A DNA stretch of 64,000 bases from Marinobacter xestospongiae (lineage in GTDB: Bacteria > Pseudomonadota > Gammaproteobacteria > Pseudomonadales > Oleiphilaceae). How positions within the stretch are numbered: the first letter of the stretch is position 1; the number at the start of each line of letters is the position of its first letter. The stretch covers positions 310,001-374,000 of the forward strand of contig NZ_JAKZAK010000001.1 in NCBI RefSeq assembly GCF_023156385.1. The letters run 5' to 3'. The notes beneath the pieces were generated by a model. It ran no database searches and had not been told where the DNA came from. It worked only from the letters and a program-made list of their open reading frames with translations. Shown in pieces: positions 54,951 through 63,946 of this stretch. Position numbers and translations under genes: made by a program.

Positions 54951-56801
54951 TTATGCCTGGCCGTTAGTAAGGGCGGTGATGTAGGGACGCCAGCCGCCGA
55001 AGGCGGTGACATCCCGGGCCTGCTCCAGGGCATAGCCTTCACAGATAAAGCCTTTCACCCAGCGGCCATCGGCCAGCTCCACGTTGCCAATGCCCAGGGG
55101 CGGCGGCACCAGGTCGACAAACGAGCCGAAGCGGTTGGCCTGCATGCGCCATACCTCTACAACAATAGCCGCGCCGTCCTCCCTGGCGACCCGCCGCAGG
55201 CCAGGTTTGGGGGGCGTGGTTTCCGGCAGCGCATAGAGCCGGTAGTTGGGGGTGGTGGTTGTCTGCTCCAGCAGTTCCGCCTGGCGTTCGGTGAGCTGAC
55301 CATTGAGCGGCATGCCGCTGAGGTGAGCGCCCACCACCGCCACGGTGATGGTGTCATCGCCGGGTTCTGGGCTTGCCGTTTGGCTGCTGTCGGGGCCGGT
55401 TTCCAGTGGTCGCGGGCGATCGGTGGCGCCCAGTGGCAGTGGGTGGCGGTTCAGCCATTGGCTGGCGAGGGTCTGCAGCGCCTGGTCTTTCCAGGCACCG
55501 CTGATCAGGGTGACGCCAAACGGCAGGCCGTCTTCACGGAACCCGGCGGGAATGGCCAGGGCGCAGAAGTCCGCCAGGTTGACGAAGTTGGTGAAGGTGC
55601 CGAGCTGGCTGTTCAGTGTCAGTGGGTCTGCCTGCACCGCCGCAATGGTGGGGGCAATGGGGGCGGTGGGCACCAGCAGGCCATCGACGTCGGCCAGGGC
55701 CTGGTCAATCCGGCGCAGCAGCTCTTCGCGACGGTACTGCGCCCGGAAGGTGGTACTGGCGTCAAACTGGCTGGCGGATTCAATGATGCCCCGGACCACC
55801 GGATGTACCGACTCGCCCTGTTGCTGGAGAAAATCACCGATGGCGGCGTGGCGCTCGGCAACCCAGGGGCCCTGGTACAGCAGCTCGGCGAGTTCCAGCA
55901 GCGGATCAAACGCCATCGGCACCAGTTCAATCCCCAATTGCGGCCAGTCCGCCAGGGAGCGCTGCCAGGCCGCGACGGTGGCGTCGTCCCCCAGCCAGTG
56001 GTGGGGCGCCGGAATGGCCAGCCGGCGAATCGGGCCAGGCCGGCGGATGGCGGGGCCGTCGCCCGCAGCAGTCCCGGTGCGGGAGAAAACATCGCGGTCG
56101 TCCAGACCGGTCAAGCGGGCGCTCACCGCAGCGGCATCGTCCACCGTCAGCGCAAACACCGAGACACAGTCCAGCGAGCGGCAGGCGGGTACTACCCCGG
56201 TCATGCTGAAGGCGCCCCGGGTTGGCTTCAGCCCCACCAGGTTATTGAGGCCGGCGGGAACGCGGCCCGAGCCGGCGGTGTCCGTGCCCAGGGCAAAGGG
56301 CACCAGTCCCCGGGCAACCACCGAGGCAGATCCGGAGCTGGAGCCGCCGCTGATCACTTCCGGGTCGAAGGTGTTGGCCACGGCACCATAGGGAGAGCGG
56401 GTACCCACCAGGCCGGTGGCGAACTGGTCCAGGTTGGTCTTGCCAATCACCACCGCGCCGGCGGCTTTCAGTTTCGCCACCACGGTGGCGTCCTCCGTGG
56501 GCTGGTAGGCAAACTCGGGGCAGGCGGCGGTGGTGGGGAAGCCGCGGGCATCAATGTTGTCCTTCACCGCGCAGGGTACCCCATACAGCGGGAGCCGGGC
56601 GGGATCGCCACCGGCCTGCGCCAGAGTGACGGCCAGTTCGGTCAGAGCCTGGTCGAGGCCAGGCTGGTCGAGCAGGGCAATCCAGGCCGGATCGTCCGCA
56701 GTGCACTGAGCCAACAGCTGTGGCAGCAGGTCGTCGGGTTGGGCGCCTTGTTGGTAGGCCGCCTGCCAGTCATTCAGGGTCCATCCGGAAACATCGAACA
56801 T
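54951..56801 (-). CDS. atzF: Allophanate hydrolase
   Basis: A 616-residue amidase-signature enzyme that splits allophanate to ammonia and CO2, completing the urea amidolyase route. The amidase domain (about residues 1-450) has the catalytic Lys in VPCAVKDNIDARG, the SSGSAS serines in VISGGSSSGSASVVARGLVP and the Ser in DTAGSGRVPAGL. The C-terminal allophanate hydrolase domain is at about 495-612. It is the first gene of the atzF-uca operon. A sigma-54 promoter match (56851-56866) and a palindrome (56834-56843) lie directly upstream. Confidence 0.95.
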   Translation of the reverse strand: MFDVSGWTLNDWQAAYQQGAQPDDLLPQLLAQCTADDPAWIALLDQPGLDQALTELAVTLAQAGGDPARLPLYGVPCAVKDNIDARGFPTTAACPEFAYQPTEDATVVAKLKAAGAVVIGKTNLDQFATGLVGTRSPYGAVANTFDPEVISGGSSSGSASVVARGLVPFALGTDTAGSGRVPAGLNNLVGLKPTRGAFSMTGVVPACRSLDCVSVFALTVDDAAAVSARLTGLDDRDVFSRTGTAAGDGPAIRRPGPIRRLAIPAPHHWLGDDATVAAWQRSLADWPQLGIELVPMAFDPLLELAELLYQGPWVAERHAAIGDFLQQQGESVHPVVRGIIESASQFDASTTFRAQYRREELLRRIDQALADVDGLLVPTAPIAPTIAAVQADPLTLNSQLGTFTNFVNLADFCALAIPAGFREDGLPFGVTLISGAWKDQALQTLASQWLNRHPLPLGATDRPRPLETGPDSSQTASPEPGDDTITVAVVGAHLSGMPLNGQLTERQAELLEQTTTTPNYRLYALPETTPPKPGLRRVAREDGAAIVVEVWRMQANRFGSFVDLVPPPLGIGNVELADGRWVKGFICEGYALEQARDVTAFGGWRPYITALTNGQA

Positions 56802-56833
56802 GGGCAGAGTCCTTCATCTGAGGTTGCGTGAAC

Positions 56834-56843
56834 TTGTATACAA
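56834..56843. promoter_or_regulatory. TTGTATACAA palindrome at the atzF promoter
   Basis: A perfect 10-bp palindrome of the type bound by GntR-FCD regulators. It lies 33 bases upstream of the atzF start and overlaps the start point predicted from the sigma-54 boxes, a good place for repression. Confidence 0.6.
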
Positions 56844-56850
56844 CCTGCAT

Positions 56851-56866
56851 GGCAAGGCCTGTGCCA
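56851..56866 (-). promoter_or_regulatory. Sigma-54 promoter of atzF-uca
   Basis: Read on the minus strand, TGGCACAGGCCTTGCC matches TGGCACGNNNNTTGCW with GG and GC exactly ten bases apart. The start would be near 56840, about 40 bases before the ATG. Nitrogen control through NtrC is the expected input for a urea operon; no full NtrC site was identified. Confidence 0.65.
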
Positions 56867-57169
56867 TTTCGAGTGGGTGGATATAAGTCTACATATAACA
56901 ATGGTTTAAAGAGATTCGGCTGGTATCCCGACAAATCGAACTGCACCGTTATAGCGCGCTGGCACCAAATAGGACCGACCCCGGTTTTACTGCATCGTGA
57001 TTGATTGTTGTGTTTTGGTGTTTTTATTAGTTGGTTGATATTTATGGGTTTTCGGTGGGTTTTTCGTCATGCCACACGGTTGTGCACGACCAGAGGCCGG
57101 CGCCGGCTTACGCCCAGCGATGAGGCCCCAGGCCCTTGAATGACCCCCGATTGGTCTTGCTCTGTCTTC
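56867..57169. other. Spacer between divergent urea operons
   Basis: No gene is seen between atzF and urtA. The stretch is AT/T-rich, with long G/T runs around 57000-57065, which may aid DNA bending for sigma-54 activation. Only the palindromes and promoter matches listed separately were recognised. Confidence 0.5.
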
Positions 57170-57179
57170 TTGTATACAT
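57170..57179. promoter_or_regulatory. TTGTATACAT near-palindrome upstream of urtA
   Basis: It differs from the site at 56834 only in the last base. It lies about 37-46 bases upstream of the urtA sigma-54 boxes and is a candidate second site for the GntR regulator. Confidence 0.5.
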
Positions 57180-57215
57180 CGCAAACTTCTGAAAATTAAA
57201 GACCTTTTCCTGTGT

Positions 57216-57231
57216 TGGAACGGTAGCTGCA
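57216..57231 (+). promoter_or_regulatory. Sigma-54 promoter of urtABCDE
   Basis: TGGAACGGTAGCTGCA matches TGGCACGNNNNTTGCW at all but two fixed positions and keeps GG-N10-GC. Transcription would start near 57242, about 45 bases before urtA. Nitrogen-controlled urt expression is well known in other bacteria. Confidence 0.6.
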
Positions 57232-57286
57232 CTGGTGGCTGGGCGTTTTGACCGATGTCCCATCAAACAGGAAAAGGACGTAAGAC

Positions 57287-58585
57287 ATGACCATTAAAAA
57301 ACACGTGACTCTGGGCCTCTCCGCACTGGCGCTTTCCATCTCCATGCAGTCGATGGCGGCGGAAGACCCGATCAAGGTCGGTATCCTGCACTCCCTCTCC
57401 GGCACCATGGCCATCAGTGAATCCACCCTGAAAGACACCATGCTGATGCTGATTGAAAAGCAGAACGAAGCCGGCGGTGTGCTCGGTCGGCAACTGGAAC
57501 CGGTAGTAGTGGACCCGGCCTCCAACTGGCCGCTGTTCGCCGAAAAAGCCCGGGAACTGCTGGAGAAGGAAGACGTTGATGTCATCTTCGGCAACTGGAC
57601 CTCGGTTTCCCGCAAATCCGTGCTGCCGGTGGTGGAAGAGCTGAACGGCCTGCTGTTCTACCCGGTTCAGTACGAAGGTGAAGAATCCTCTGAAAACGTG
57701 TTCTACACCGGCGCGGCGCCCAACCAGCAGGCGATTCCGGCGGTGGACTACCTGATGAACCAGATCGGCGTTGAGCGCTGGGTACTGGCGGGCACCGATT
57801 ACGTCTACCCGCGCACCACCAACAAGATCCTCGAAACCTACCTCAAGGACCATGGCGTCGCCGCTGACGACATCATGATCAACTACACCCCGTTCGGGCA
57901 TTCCAACTGGCAGTCCATCGTCGCTGACATCAAGCAGTTCGGCAGCGAAGGCAAGAAGACCGCCGTGGTCTCCACCATCAACGGCGACGCCAACGTGCCG
58001 TTCTACCGTGAACTGGGCAACCAGGGCATCGAAGCGTCCGACATTCCTGTGGTGGCGTTCTCGGTGGGTGAACAGGAGCTGTCCGGCATCGATACCGGCC
58101 CGCTGGTAGGTCACCTGGCGGCCTGGAACTACTTCATGAGTGTGGATGCCGACGCCAACTACGACTTCATCGACGCCTGGGTGGACTACAGCGGTAACGA
58201 GGAAGCCGTCACCAACGATCCGATGGAAGCCCACTACATCGGCTTCAACATGTGGGTGGAAGCGGTGCGCAAAGCCGGCACCCCGGAAGTGGACGCGGTC
58301 AAGGACGCCATCATCGGCGTGTCGGTGCCCAACCTGACCGGCGGCTACGCCACCATGATGCCGAACCACCACATCACCAAGCCGGTGCTGATCGGTGAAA
58401 TCCAGGACAACGGCCAGTTCTCCGTGGTCTGGGAAACCCCGTCCACCGTGGCTGGCGACGCCTGGTCCGACTTCCTGCCCGGTTCCAAGGACCTGATCAG
58501 TGACTGGCGCAAGCCCCTGGCGTGCGGCAACTACAACGTGGTGAGCCGCAGCTGTGGCGGTGCCGCCGAAGTGGCTGCCGAGTAA
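57287..58585 (+). CDS. urtA: Urea ABC transporter substrate-binding protein
   Basis: A 432-residue periplasmic binding protein of the Leu/amide type. A signal peptide is visible at residues about 1-24 (ending SMAA). UrtA blocks follow: EDPIKVGILHSLSGTMAISE, IFGNWTSVSRKSVLPVVEEL, VQYEGEESSENVFYTGAAPN and HYIGFNMWVEAVRKAG. It is the first gene of the urea transporter operon, which continues into urease genes. AAAAGGA lies upstream of the ATG. Confidence 0.97.
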   Translation: MTIKKHVTLGLSALALSISMQSMAAEDPIKVGILHSLSGTMAISESTLKDTMLMLIEKQNEAGGVLGRQLEPVVVDPASNWPLFAEKARELLEKEDVDVIFGNWTSVSRKSVLPVVEELNGLLFYPVQYEGEESSENVFYTGAAPNQQAIPAVDYLMNQIGVERWVLAGTDYVYPRTTNKILETYLKDHGVAADDIMINYTPFGHSNWQSIVADIKQFGSEGKKTAVVSTINGDANVPFYRELGNQGIEASDIPVVAFSVGEQELSGIDTGPLVGHLAAWNYFMSVDADANYDFIDAWVDYSGNEEAVTNDPMEAHYIGFNMWVEAVRKAGTPEVDAVKDAIIGVSVPNLTGGYATMMPNHHITKPVLIGEIQDNGQFSVVWETPSTVAGDAWSDFLPGSKDLISDWRKPLACGNYNVVSRSCGGAAEVAAE

Positions 58586-58605
58586 CCGAGACCCGGCGGG
58601 ACCAT

Positions 58606-58623
58606 CGCGGCCACCGGGCCGCG
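58606..58623 (+). terminator. Hairpin in the urtA-urtB spacer
   Basis: CGCGGCC-ACCG-GGCCGCG, a perfect 7-base stem without a T-tract, lies 21 bases after urtA. It probably stabilises or attenuates the mRNA so that UrtA exceeds the membrane subunits. Confidence 0.5.
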
Positions 58624-58726
58624 GTTGTCCCCGCCCGCCCGGCGCTCCGGCGCCCGGCTGAAGGCAAGACCGAACCCTATGCGTTACCGCCAACAACGCT
58701 CACCCCTTAGCTACAGGAAGACACCC

Positions 58727-60328
58727 ATGAGCATCTCCCGATCGCTCACCAGCCTGCTGTTGCTGTGTCTGCTGGTCCTGGCGCCGATGGCCCAGGCCCA
58801 ATCGACGGACAGTGAGGCCACGGCGCTCTTGCAGGCGCTGGCCGATTCCTCCTATGCCCAGAAAAAAGATGTGATCGCAGAAATCGCAGGCAGTGGAGAC
58901 GAACGTGCCCGAGGCTGGCTGGAAGCCTTTGCCAATGGAAAACTGAGCCGCATCGAAGACTCCGGCCAGTTTGTTATCGTACTGTCCAACCGCGGCCGTA
59001 ACTGGACCGTGGCCGACGCCCTCAGTGGCGAATCCCTCGGCGAAGTGTCCCGCCGTGACCTGGACAGCATCCGAATCAACAACGCGCTGCGCAACGAGCT
59101 GGACGGCATTCTCTCGGTCATCGACCTGACCGTGGCCAACCCCGACACCCGCCTCGCCGCCGCCCGTGATTTACGCGGTGAAGTGGACGCTCCACTGGCC
59201 GAACGCATCGACGGCCTGCTGCAAACCGAAGACAACAGCGACGTCCGCGCCGCCCTGACCAAAGCCCTGGCCATCTACCAGGTGGAGCAGGGCGACGTGG
59301 CCGCCGTGGCCATTCTCGACGGCAGCCTGAACGCCCGCGCCCGGGTGGCCCTCAACGGCGCTGCCCAGAGCGACGACCCGGAACTCGCTGCGGCCGCCGC
59401 CCAGGCGCTGAAGAACATCGAAACCAAACTGAAGATCAACAGCGCCGCCGAGACCCTCTACTTCGGCCTCTCCCTCGGCTCGGTACTGGTGCTGGCGGCC
59501 ATCGGCCTGGCCATCACCTTCGGCGTCATGGGCGTGATCAACATGGCCCACGGTGAGCTGATCATGCTCGGCGCCTACACCACCTGGGGCATGCAGCAGC
59601 TGCTGCCGGGCCAGCCCGGTCTGGCGCTGATCCTGTCGATCCCCGCCGGTTTCCTGGTGGCGGCGCTGGCGGGCATCGCCATCGAACGCAGCGTGATCCA
59701 GCACCTCAAGGGCCGTCCGCTGGAGACCCTGCTGGCCACCTTTGGCGTCAGCCTGATCCTGCAACAACTGGTGCGCACCGTGATTTCTCCCCTCAACCGC
59801 ACCGTGATCACCCCGGAATGGATGAGTGGCTCGCTGATGGTGAACGAAGCACTGTCGCTGACCCTCAACCGCCTGTACGTCATCGGCTTCGCCCTGGTGG
59901 TGTTCGCCGGGCTGATGCTGATCATGCGCAAGACCCGCCTCGGCCTGGAAGTCCGCGCCGTGACCCAGAACCGCGCCATGGCCCGTTCCATGGGTATCAA
60001 GGCCACCCGGGTCGACATCCTCACCTTCGGCCTCGGTTCCGGCGTGGCCGGCCTGGCCGGTGTGGCGCTGTCCCAGATCACCAACGTCGGTCCCAACCTG
60101 GGCCAGAGCTACATCATCGATTCGTTCATGGTGGTGGTGTTCGGCGGCGTCGGCAACCTCTGGGGCACCCTGGTGGCCGGACTCTCCCTCGGCACCATCA
60201 ATCAGGTGCTGGAACCCTGGGCCGGTGCGGTCCTGGCGAAGATCGTGGTGCTGGTCTTCATCATCCTGTTCATCCAGAAACGCCCGCGCGGACTGTTCCC
60301 GCAGAAGGGCCGGGCTGCCGAAGGATAA
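58727..60328 (+). CDS. urtB: Urea ABC transporter permease UrtB
   Basis: A 533-residue inner-membrane permease of the LivH type. It has a signal-like start (residues 1-24), then the about 210-residue periplasmic helical-repeat domain special to UrtB, and a C-terminal part with about eight membrane segments (MGVINMAHGELIMLGAYTTW, then VRAVTQNRAMARSMGIKATR, VDSFMVVVFGGVGNLWGT-type). ATG 58727 has AGGAAG upstream; the in-frame ATG at 58625 lacks this. It lies 3 bp before urtC. Confidence 0.96.
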   Translation: MSISRSLTSLLLLCLLVLAPMAQAQSTDSEATALLQALADSSYAQKKDVIAEIAGSGDERARGWLEAFANGKLSRIEDSGQFVIVLSNRGRNWTVADALSGESLGEVSRRDLDSIRINNALRNELDGILSVIDLTVANPDTRLAAARDLRGEVDAPLAERIDGLLQTEDNSDVRAALTKALAIYQVEQGDVAAVAILDGSLNARARVALNGAAQSDDPELAAAAAQALKNIETKLKINSAAETLYFGLSLGSVLVLAAIGLAITFGVMGVINMAHGELIMLGAYTTWGMQQLLPGQPGLALILSIPAGFLVAALAGIAIERSVIQHLKGRPLETLLATFGVSLILQQLVRTVISPLNRTVITPEWMSGSLMVNEALSLTLNRLYVIGFALVVFAGLMLIMRKTRLGLEVRAVTQNRAMARSMGIKATRVDILTFGLGSGVAGLAGVALSQITNVGPNLGQSYIIDSFMVVVFGGVGNLWGTLVAGLSLGTINQVLEPWAGAVLAKIVVLVFIILFIQKRPRGLFPQKGRAAEG

Positions 60329-60331
60329 GTC

Positions 60332-61483
60332 ATGGTTGCATCTACACTGAATACCTCCAAGCCGTGGCTGCTGCGCCCCTTCAACGAGCGCTCCACGCAA
60401 CTGTTCCTCGGCATCCTGTTTGGTGCCGTCGCGCTGGTTACCCTGCTGCACCTGGTCTTCCCGGAAGGCCACGCCCTGCACGTCAGCGCCTACACCGTCA
60501 CCCTGCTGGGCAAGTACCTGTGTTACGCCCTGCTGGCGGTGGCCGTTGACCTGGTGTGGGGCTTCCTCGGGATTCTCAGTCTGGGCCACGGTGCCTTCTT
60601 CGCCCTCGGCGGCTACGCCATGGGCATGTACCTGATGCGCCAGATCGGTGATCGCGGCGTCTACGGCGACCCGGTGCTGCCGGACTTCATGGTGTTCCTG
60701 AACTGGCAGGAGCTGCCCTGGTTCTGGCACGGCTTCGACATGGCCTGGTTTGCCTTCGCGATGGTGCTGCTGGCGCCGGGCCTGCTGGCGCTGGTGTTCG
60801 GCTTCCTGGCGTTCCGCTCGCGGGTGACCGGGGTGTACCTGTCGATCATCACCCAGGCGCTGACCTTCGCGCTGATGCTGGCGTTCTTCCGCAACGAGAT
60901 GGGCTTTGGCGGTAACAACGGCCTCACCGACTTCAAGGACATCCTCGGCTTCGACCTGCGTTCCGACGCCACCCGCCTGGGCCTGTTCATCGCCACCGGC
61001 ATCGCCCTGGCCATTGGCTACGTGATCTGCCGGGGCATCGTGCTCAGCAAGCTGGGCCGGGTCAGTGTCGCCTGCCGGGATGCCGAGGCCCGCACCCGTT
61101 TCATCGGCTACCGCGTCGACCGGGTGCAGCTGTTCGTGTTCGTGGTCTCCGCCATGCTGGCGGGGGTCGCCGGTGCGTTGTACGTGCCCCAGGTGGGCAT
61201 TATCAACCCCAGCGAATTCTCGCCGCTGTTCTCCATCGAGGTGGTGGTGTGGGTGGCCCTGGGTGGTCGCGCCACGCTGTACGGCGCCGTTATCGGTGCG
61301 TTGCTGGTGAACTACGCCAAGACCGTGTTCACCGGCGTCATGCCAGACGCCTGGCTGTTCGCCCTTGGCGGCCTGTTCGTGCTGGTCACCGTGCTGTTGC
61401 CCAAGGGCATCGCCGGCTTGCTGCAGCGCAGGAAGAAAGCCGAAGACAGTGACAACGTCGCCGGCCAGGAGGTCACCGCATGA
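60332..61483 (+). CDS. urtC: Urea ABC transporter permease UrtC
   Basis: A 383-residue LivM-type permease with about ten hydrophobic segments. Typical blocks are VDLVWGFLGILSLGHGAFFA near residue 75, NNGLTDFKDILGF and VACRDAEARTRFIGYRVDRV near residue 250 (the ATPase-contact loop), and PSEFSPLFSIEVVVWVALGG. It ends in an ATGA overlap with urtD. Confidence 0.96.
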   Translation: MVASTLNTSKPWLLRPFNERSTQLFLGILFGAVALVTLLHLVFPEGHALHVSAYTVTLLGKYLCYALLAVAVDLVWGFLGILSLGHGAFFALGGYAMGMYLMRQIGDRGVYGDPVLPDFMVFLNWQELPWFWHGFDMAWFAFAMVLLAPGLLALVFGFLAFRSRVTGVYLSIITQALTFALMLAFFRNEMGFGGNNGLTDFKDILGFDLRSDATRLGLFIATGIALAIGYVICRGIVLSKLGRVSVACRDAEARTRFIGYRVDRVQLFVFVVSAMLAGVAGALYVPQVGIINPSEFSPLFSIEVVVWVALGGRATLYGAVIGALLVNYAKTVFTGVMPDAWLFALGGLFVLVTVLLPKGIAGLLQRRKKAEDSDNVAGQEVTA

Positions 61484-62304
61484 GCATCTTCCAGGAACTG
61501 ACCAACCGCGATCGCGTCTTCGAATTCCTGACCCCGGCGGCGTCCCCGGTGGACGTTCGCCACGGACCGATCCTCTACCTCGAGGACGTCAACGTCAGCT
61601 TCGATGGCTTCAAGGCCATCAACAACCTCAACCTCACCATCGATGACGGCGAACTGCGCTGCATCATCGGCCCCAACGGCGCGGGCAAGACCACGATGAT
61701 GGACATCATCACCGGCAAGACCCGCCCCGACACCGGCTCGGTGTGGTTCGGCAGCCGCCACAACCTGCTTACCATGAACGAGCCGGACATCGCCACCCTC
61801 GGCATCGGCCGCAAGTTCCAGAAGCCCACCGTGTTCGAGGCCCTGACGGTGTTCGAAAACCTCGAACTGGCCATGGCCACTGACAAGCGGATACTGCCGA
61901 CGCTGACCGCCCGGCTCACCGGCGAACACCGGGACCGCATCGAGGAAGTGCTGCACCTGATCGGCCTGGCGGAGCTGCGCTACCGCGAAGCCGGCATTCT
62001 CTCCCACGGCCAGAAACAGTGGCTGGAGATCGGCATGCTGCTGATGCAGAAACCCCGGCTGCTGCTGGTGGACGAGCCGGTCGCCGGCATGACCGAGCAG
62101 GAGATGGAACGCACCGCCGAGTTGCTCACCAGCCTCGCGGGCAAACAGTCGGTGGTGGTGGTCGAGCACGACATGGGCTTCGTCCGCTCCATCGCCAGGA
62201 AAGTCACCGTGCTGCATCAGGGCAGCGTGCTGGCGGAAGGCACCATGGACCAGGTCTCCAACGACCCGAAAGTGATTGAAGTGTATCTGGGGGAGGGCGC
62301 CTGA
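61480..62304 (+). CDS. urtD: Urea ABC transporter ATP-binding protein UrtD
   Basis: A 274-residue LivG-type ATPase. Walker A is GPNGAGKTT (about residue 65), followed by GRKFQKPTVFEALTVFENLE, a signature region SHGQKQWLEIGMLL near 175, Walker B LLLVDEPVAGM and the H-loop VVVVEHDMGFVRS. The signature motif reads LSHGQKQ, as is usual for UrtD. It is coupled on both sides by 1-4 base overlaps. Confidence 0.96.
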   Translation: MSIFQELTNRDRVFEFLTPAASPVDVRHGPILYLEDVNVSFDGFKAINNLNLTIDDGELRCIIGPNGAGKTTMMDIITGKTRPDTGSVWFGSRHNLLTMNEPDIATLGIGRKFQKPTVFEALTVFENLELAMATDKRILPTLTARLTGEHRDRIEEVLHLIGLAELRYREAGILSHGQKQWLEIGMLLMQKPRLLLVDEPVAGMTEQEMERTAELLTSLAGKQSVVVVEHDMGFVRSIARKVTVLHQGSVLAEGTMDQVSNDPKVIEVYLGEGA

Positions 62305-63002
62305 TGCTGAAAGTCGACAAACTCAACCAGTTCTACGGTGAGAGCCACACCTTGTGGGACCTGGAACTGGACGTGCCCAAGGGCCAGTGCACCTGCGTCA
62401 TGGGCCGTAACGGCGTGGGCAAGACCACGCTGATGAAATGCATCATGGGCGAGGAATCGGTGAAATATGGTTCTTTGCACTATAACGGCGGCACCGAACT
62501 CACCCAACAGAAAGTGGAAGACCGCTCCCGCCTGGGCATCGGCTACGTACCCCAGGGCCGGCAGATCTTCCCGCTGCTGACGGTGGAAGAGAACCTGCGC
62601 ACCGGCCTCGCCGCCCGCAAGGATGGCAGCAAGCAGATCCCCGAGCGCATCTACGAGCTGTTCCCGGTGCTCAGGGAAATGAAGCACCGCCGTGGCGGCG
62701 ACCTCTCCGGCGGCCAGCAGCAACAGCTGGCCATTGGCCGGGCGCTGGTGATCGAACCGCAACTGCTGATCCTCGACGAGCCCGGCGAAGGCATCCAGCC
62801 CAACATCGTCGCGCAGATCGGCGAGGTCATCCGCAAGCTGATCGCCGAAGACGGCCTCACCGTGTTGCTGGTGGAGCAGAAACTGCCGTTTGCCCGCAAG
62901 TACGCCGACCGCTTCGCCATCCTCGACCGCGGCCGCCGTGTGGCCCAGGGCGAGATCGGCGAGCTGTCTGACGAACTCATCAAACAGCACCTAACGGTAT
63001 GA
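62304..63002 (+). CDS. urtE: Urea ABC transporter ATP-binding protein UrtE
   Basis: A 232-residue LivF-type ATPase with Walker A GRNGVGKTT (about residue 36), GIGYVPQGRQIFPLLTVEEN, signature LSGGQQQQLAIGRAL, Walker B LLILDEPGEGIQPN and an H-loop-position Gln in VLLVEQKLPFARKYADR. It pairs with UrtD to power UrtBC. Its stop overlaps ureD by ATGA, so transporter and urease genes form one operon. Confidence 0.96.
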   Translation: MLKVDKLNQFYGESHTLWDLELDVPKGQCTCVMGRNGVGKTTLMKCIMGEESVKYGSLHYNGGTELTQQKVEDRSRLGIGYVPQGRQIFPLLTVEENLRTGLAARKDGSKQIPERIYELFPVLREMKHRRGGDLSGGQQQQLAIGRALVIEPQLLILDEPGEGIQPNIVAQIGEVIRKLIAEDGLTVLLVEQKLPFARKYADRFAILDRGRRVAQGEIGELSDELIKQHLTV

Positions 63003-63904
63003 CCGCGTTTCAGGCCATTGGCGGTCGCAAGGCCGCCAACGACTCCGGCCACCGCTTCGACGCCGACCGGCGCTGGGCAGCGTCGCTGGCGCTGGGCTTC
63101 GTGGCGCGGCAGGAGCAGGGCGACACCGTCACCCGGCTCACCCGCCGCCACCACACCGGACCGCTGCGGGTGCAGCGCCCCTTCTACCCGGAAGGGTGCA
63201 CCGGCTGCTGCCATGTCTACTTGCTGCATCCGCCGGGCGGATTGGTCAGTGGTGACGCCCTCACCATCTCTGCCGACGTGGGCGAGGGCGCCCACGCCCT
63301 GCTCACCACCCCGGCGGCGGCCAAACTCTACAAGGCCGACAGCCACGGCGTGGCCTGGGCCCAGCACACCCATTTGACGGTGGCGAAAGACGCCATCCTC
63401 GAATACCTGCCCCAGGAAACCCTGGCCTTCGACGGCTCCCGAGGCGAGCAGAGCACCACCATCGACCTTGAGAGCGGCGCCCGCACCCTGGGCTGGGAAA
63501 TCCTCGCCCTCGGCCGTCCGGCTAGCCGCTTGCCGTTCGTTTCCGGCCACCTGGAACAGCGCTTTCGCCTGACCCTCGACGGCCAGCCCCTGTGGCTGGA
63601 ACGCCAACCGCTGGACCCCAATCACCCGCGCTTTGCCGGTAAGTGGGGGCAGGGCGGCGCCACCGTGCAGGCCACGCTGTGGGCGGTTGGGCTGGAAGAC
63701 GAAACCGACGCCATCGAAGCGGTACGCGACGCCCTGCCTGAGTCCAACCGCTGGGCCATCACCCGCCGCCGTGGCGTGGTGCTGCTGCGCTACCTGGGCA
63801 ACGAACGCAACGAGGCCTGGGCGCTGTGCCAACAGGCCTGGGAAATCCTCCGGCCCCGACTCACCGGGCACGAGGCGCATGTACCAAGAATCTGGCTGAC
63901 CTGA
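62999..63904 (+). CDS. ureD: Urease accessory protein UreD
   Basis: A 301-residue UreD/UreH protein, a scaffold that with UreF and UreG delivers nickel to apo-urease. Blocks include LRVQRPFYPEGCTGCCHVYL, LLHPPGGLVSGDALTISADV, HALLTTPAAAKLYKADSHG and LEYLPQETLAFDGSR. It overlaps urtE by 4 bases and is followed 39 bp later by ureA. Joining urt and ure genes in one operon ties urea capture directly to urease maturation. Confidence 0.96.
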   Translation: MTAFQAIGGRKAANDSGHRFDADRRWAASLALGFVARQEQGDTVTRLTRRHHTGPLRVQRPFYPEGCTGCCHVYLLHPPGGLVSGDALTISADVGEGAHALLTTPAAAKLYKADSHGVAWAQHTHLTVAKDAILEYLPQETLAFDGSRGEQSTTIDLESGARTLGWEILALGRPASRLPFVSGHLEQRFRLTLDGQPLWLERQPLDPNHPRFAGKWGQGGATVQATLWAVGLEDETDAIEAVRDALPESNRWAITRRRGVVLLRYLGNERNEAWALCQQAWEILRPRLTGHEAHVPRIWLT

Positions 63905-63946
63905 TCATCACCAATACCAGAGCCAACAAACACAACGGAGTGAATG

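Noticed and set aside
52811..54967. 718-codon plus-strand open frame opposite urea carboxylase
   Set aside because: Antisense shadow of uca with low-complexity composition. The similar frames 54756-56831 (opposite atzF), 16899-18260 (opposite tkt), 20821-22113 (opposite fba) and 59171-60730 (opposite urtB) were rejected for the same reason.
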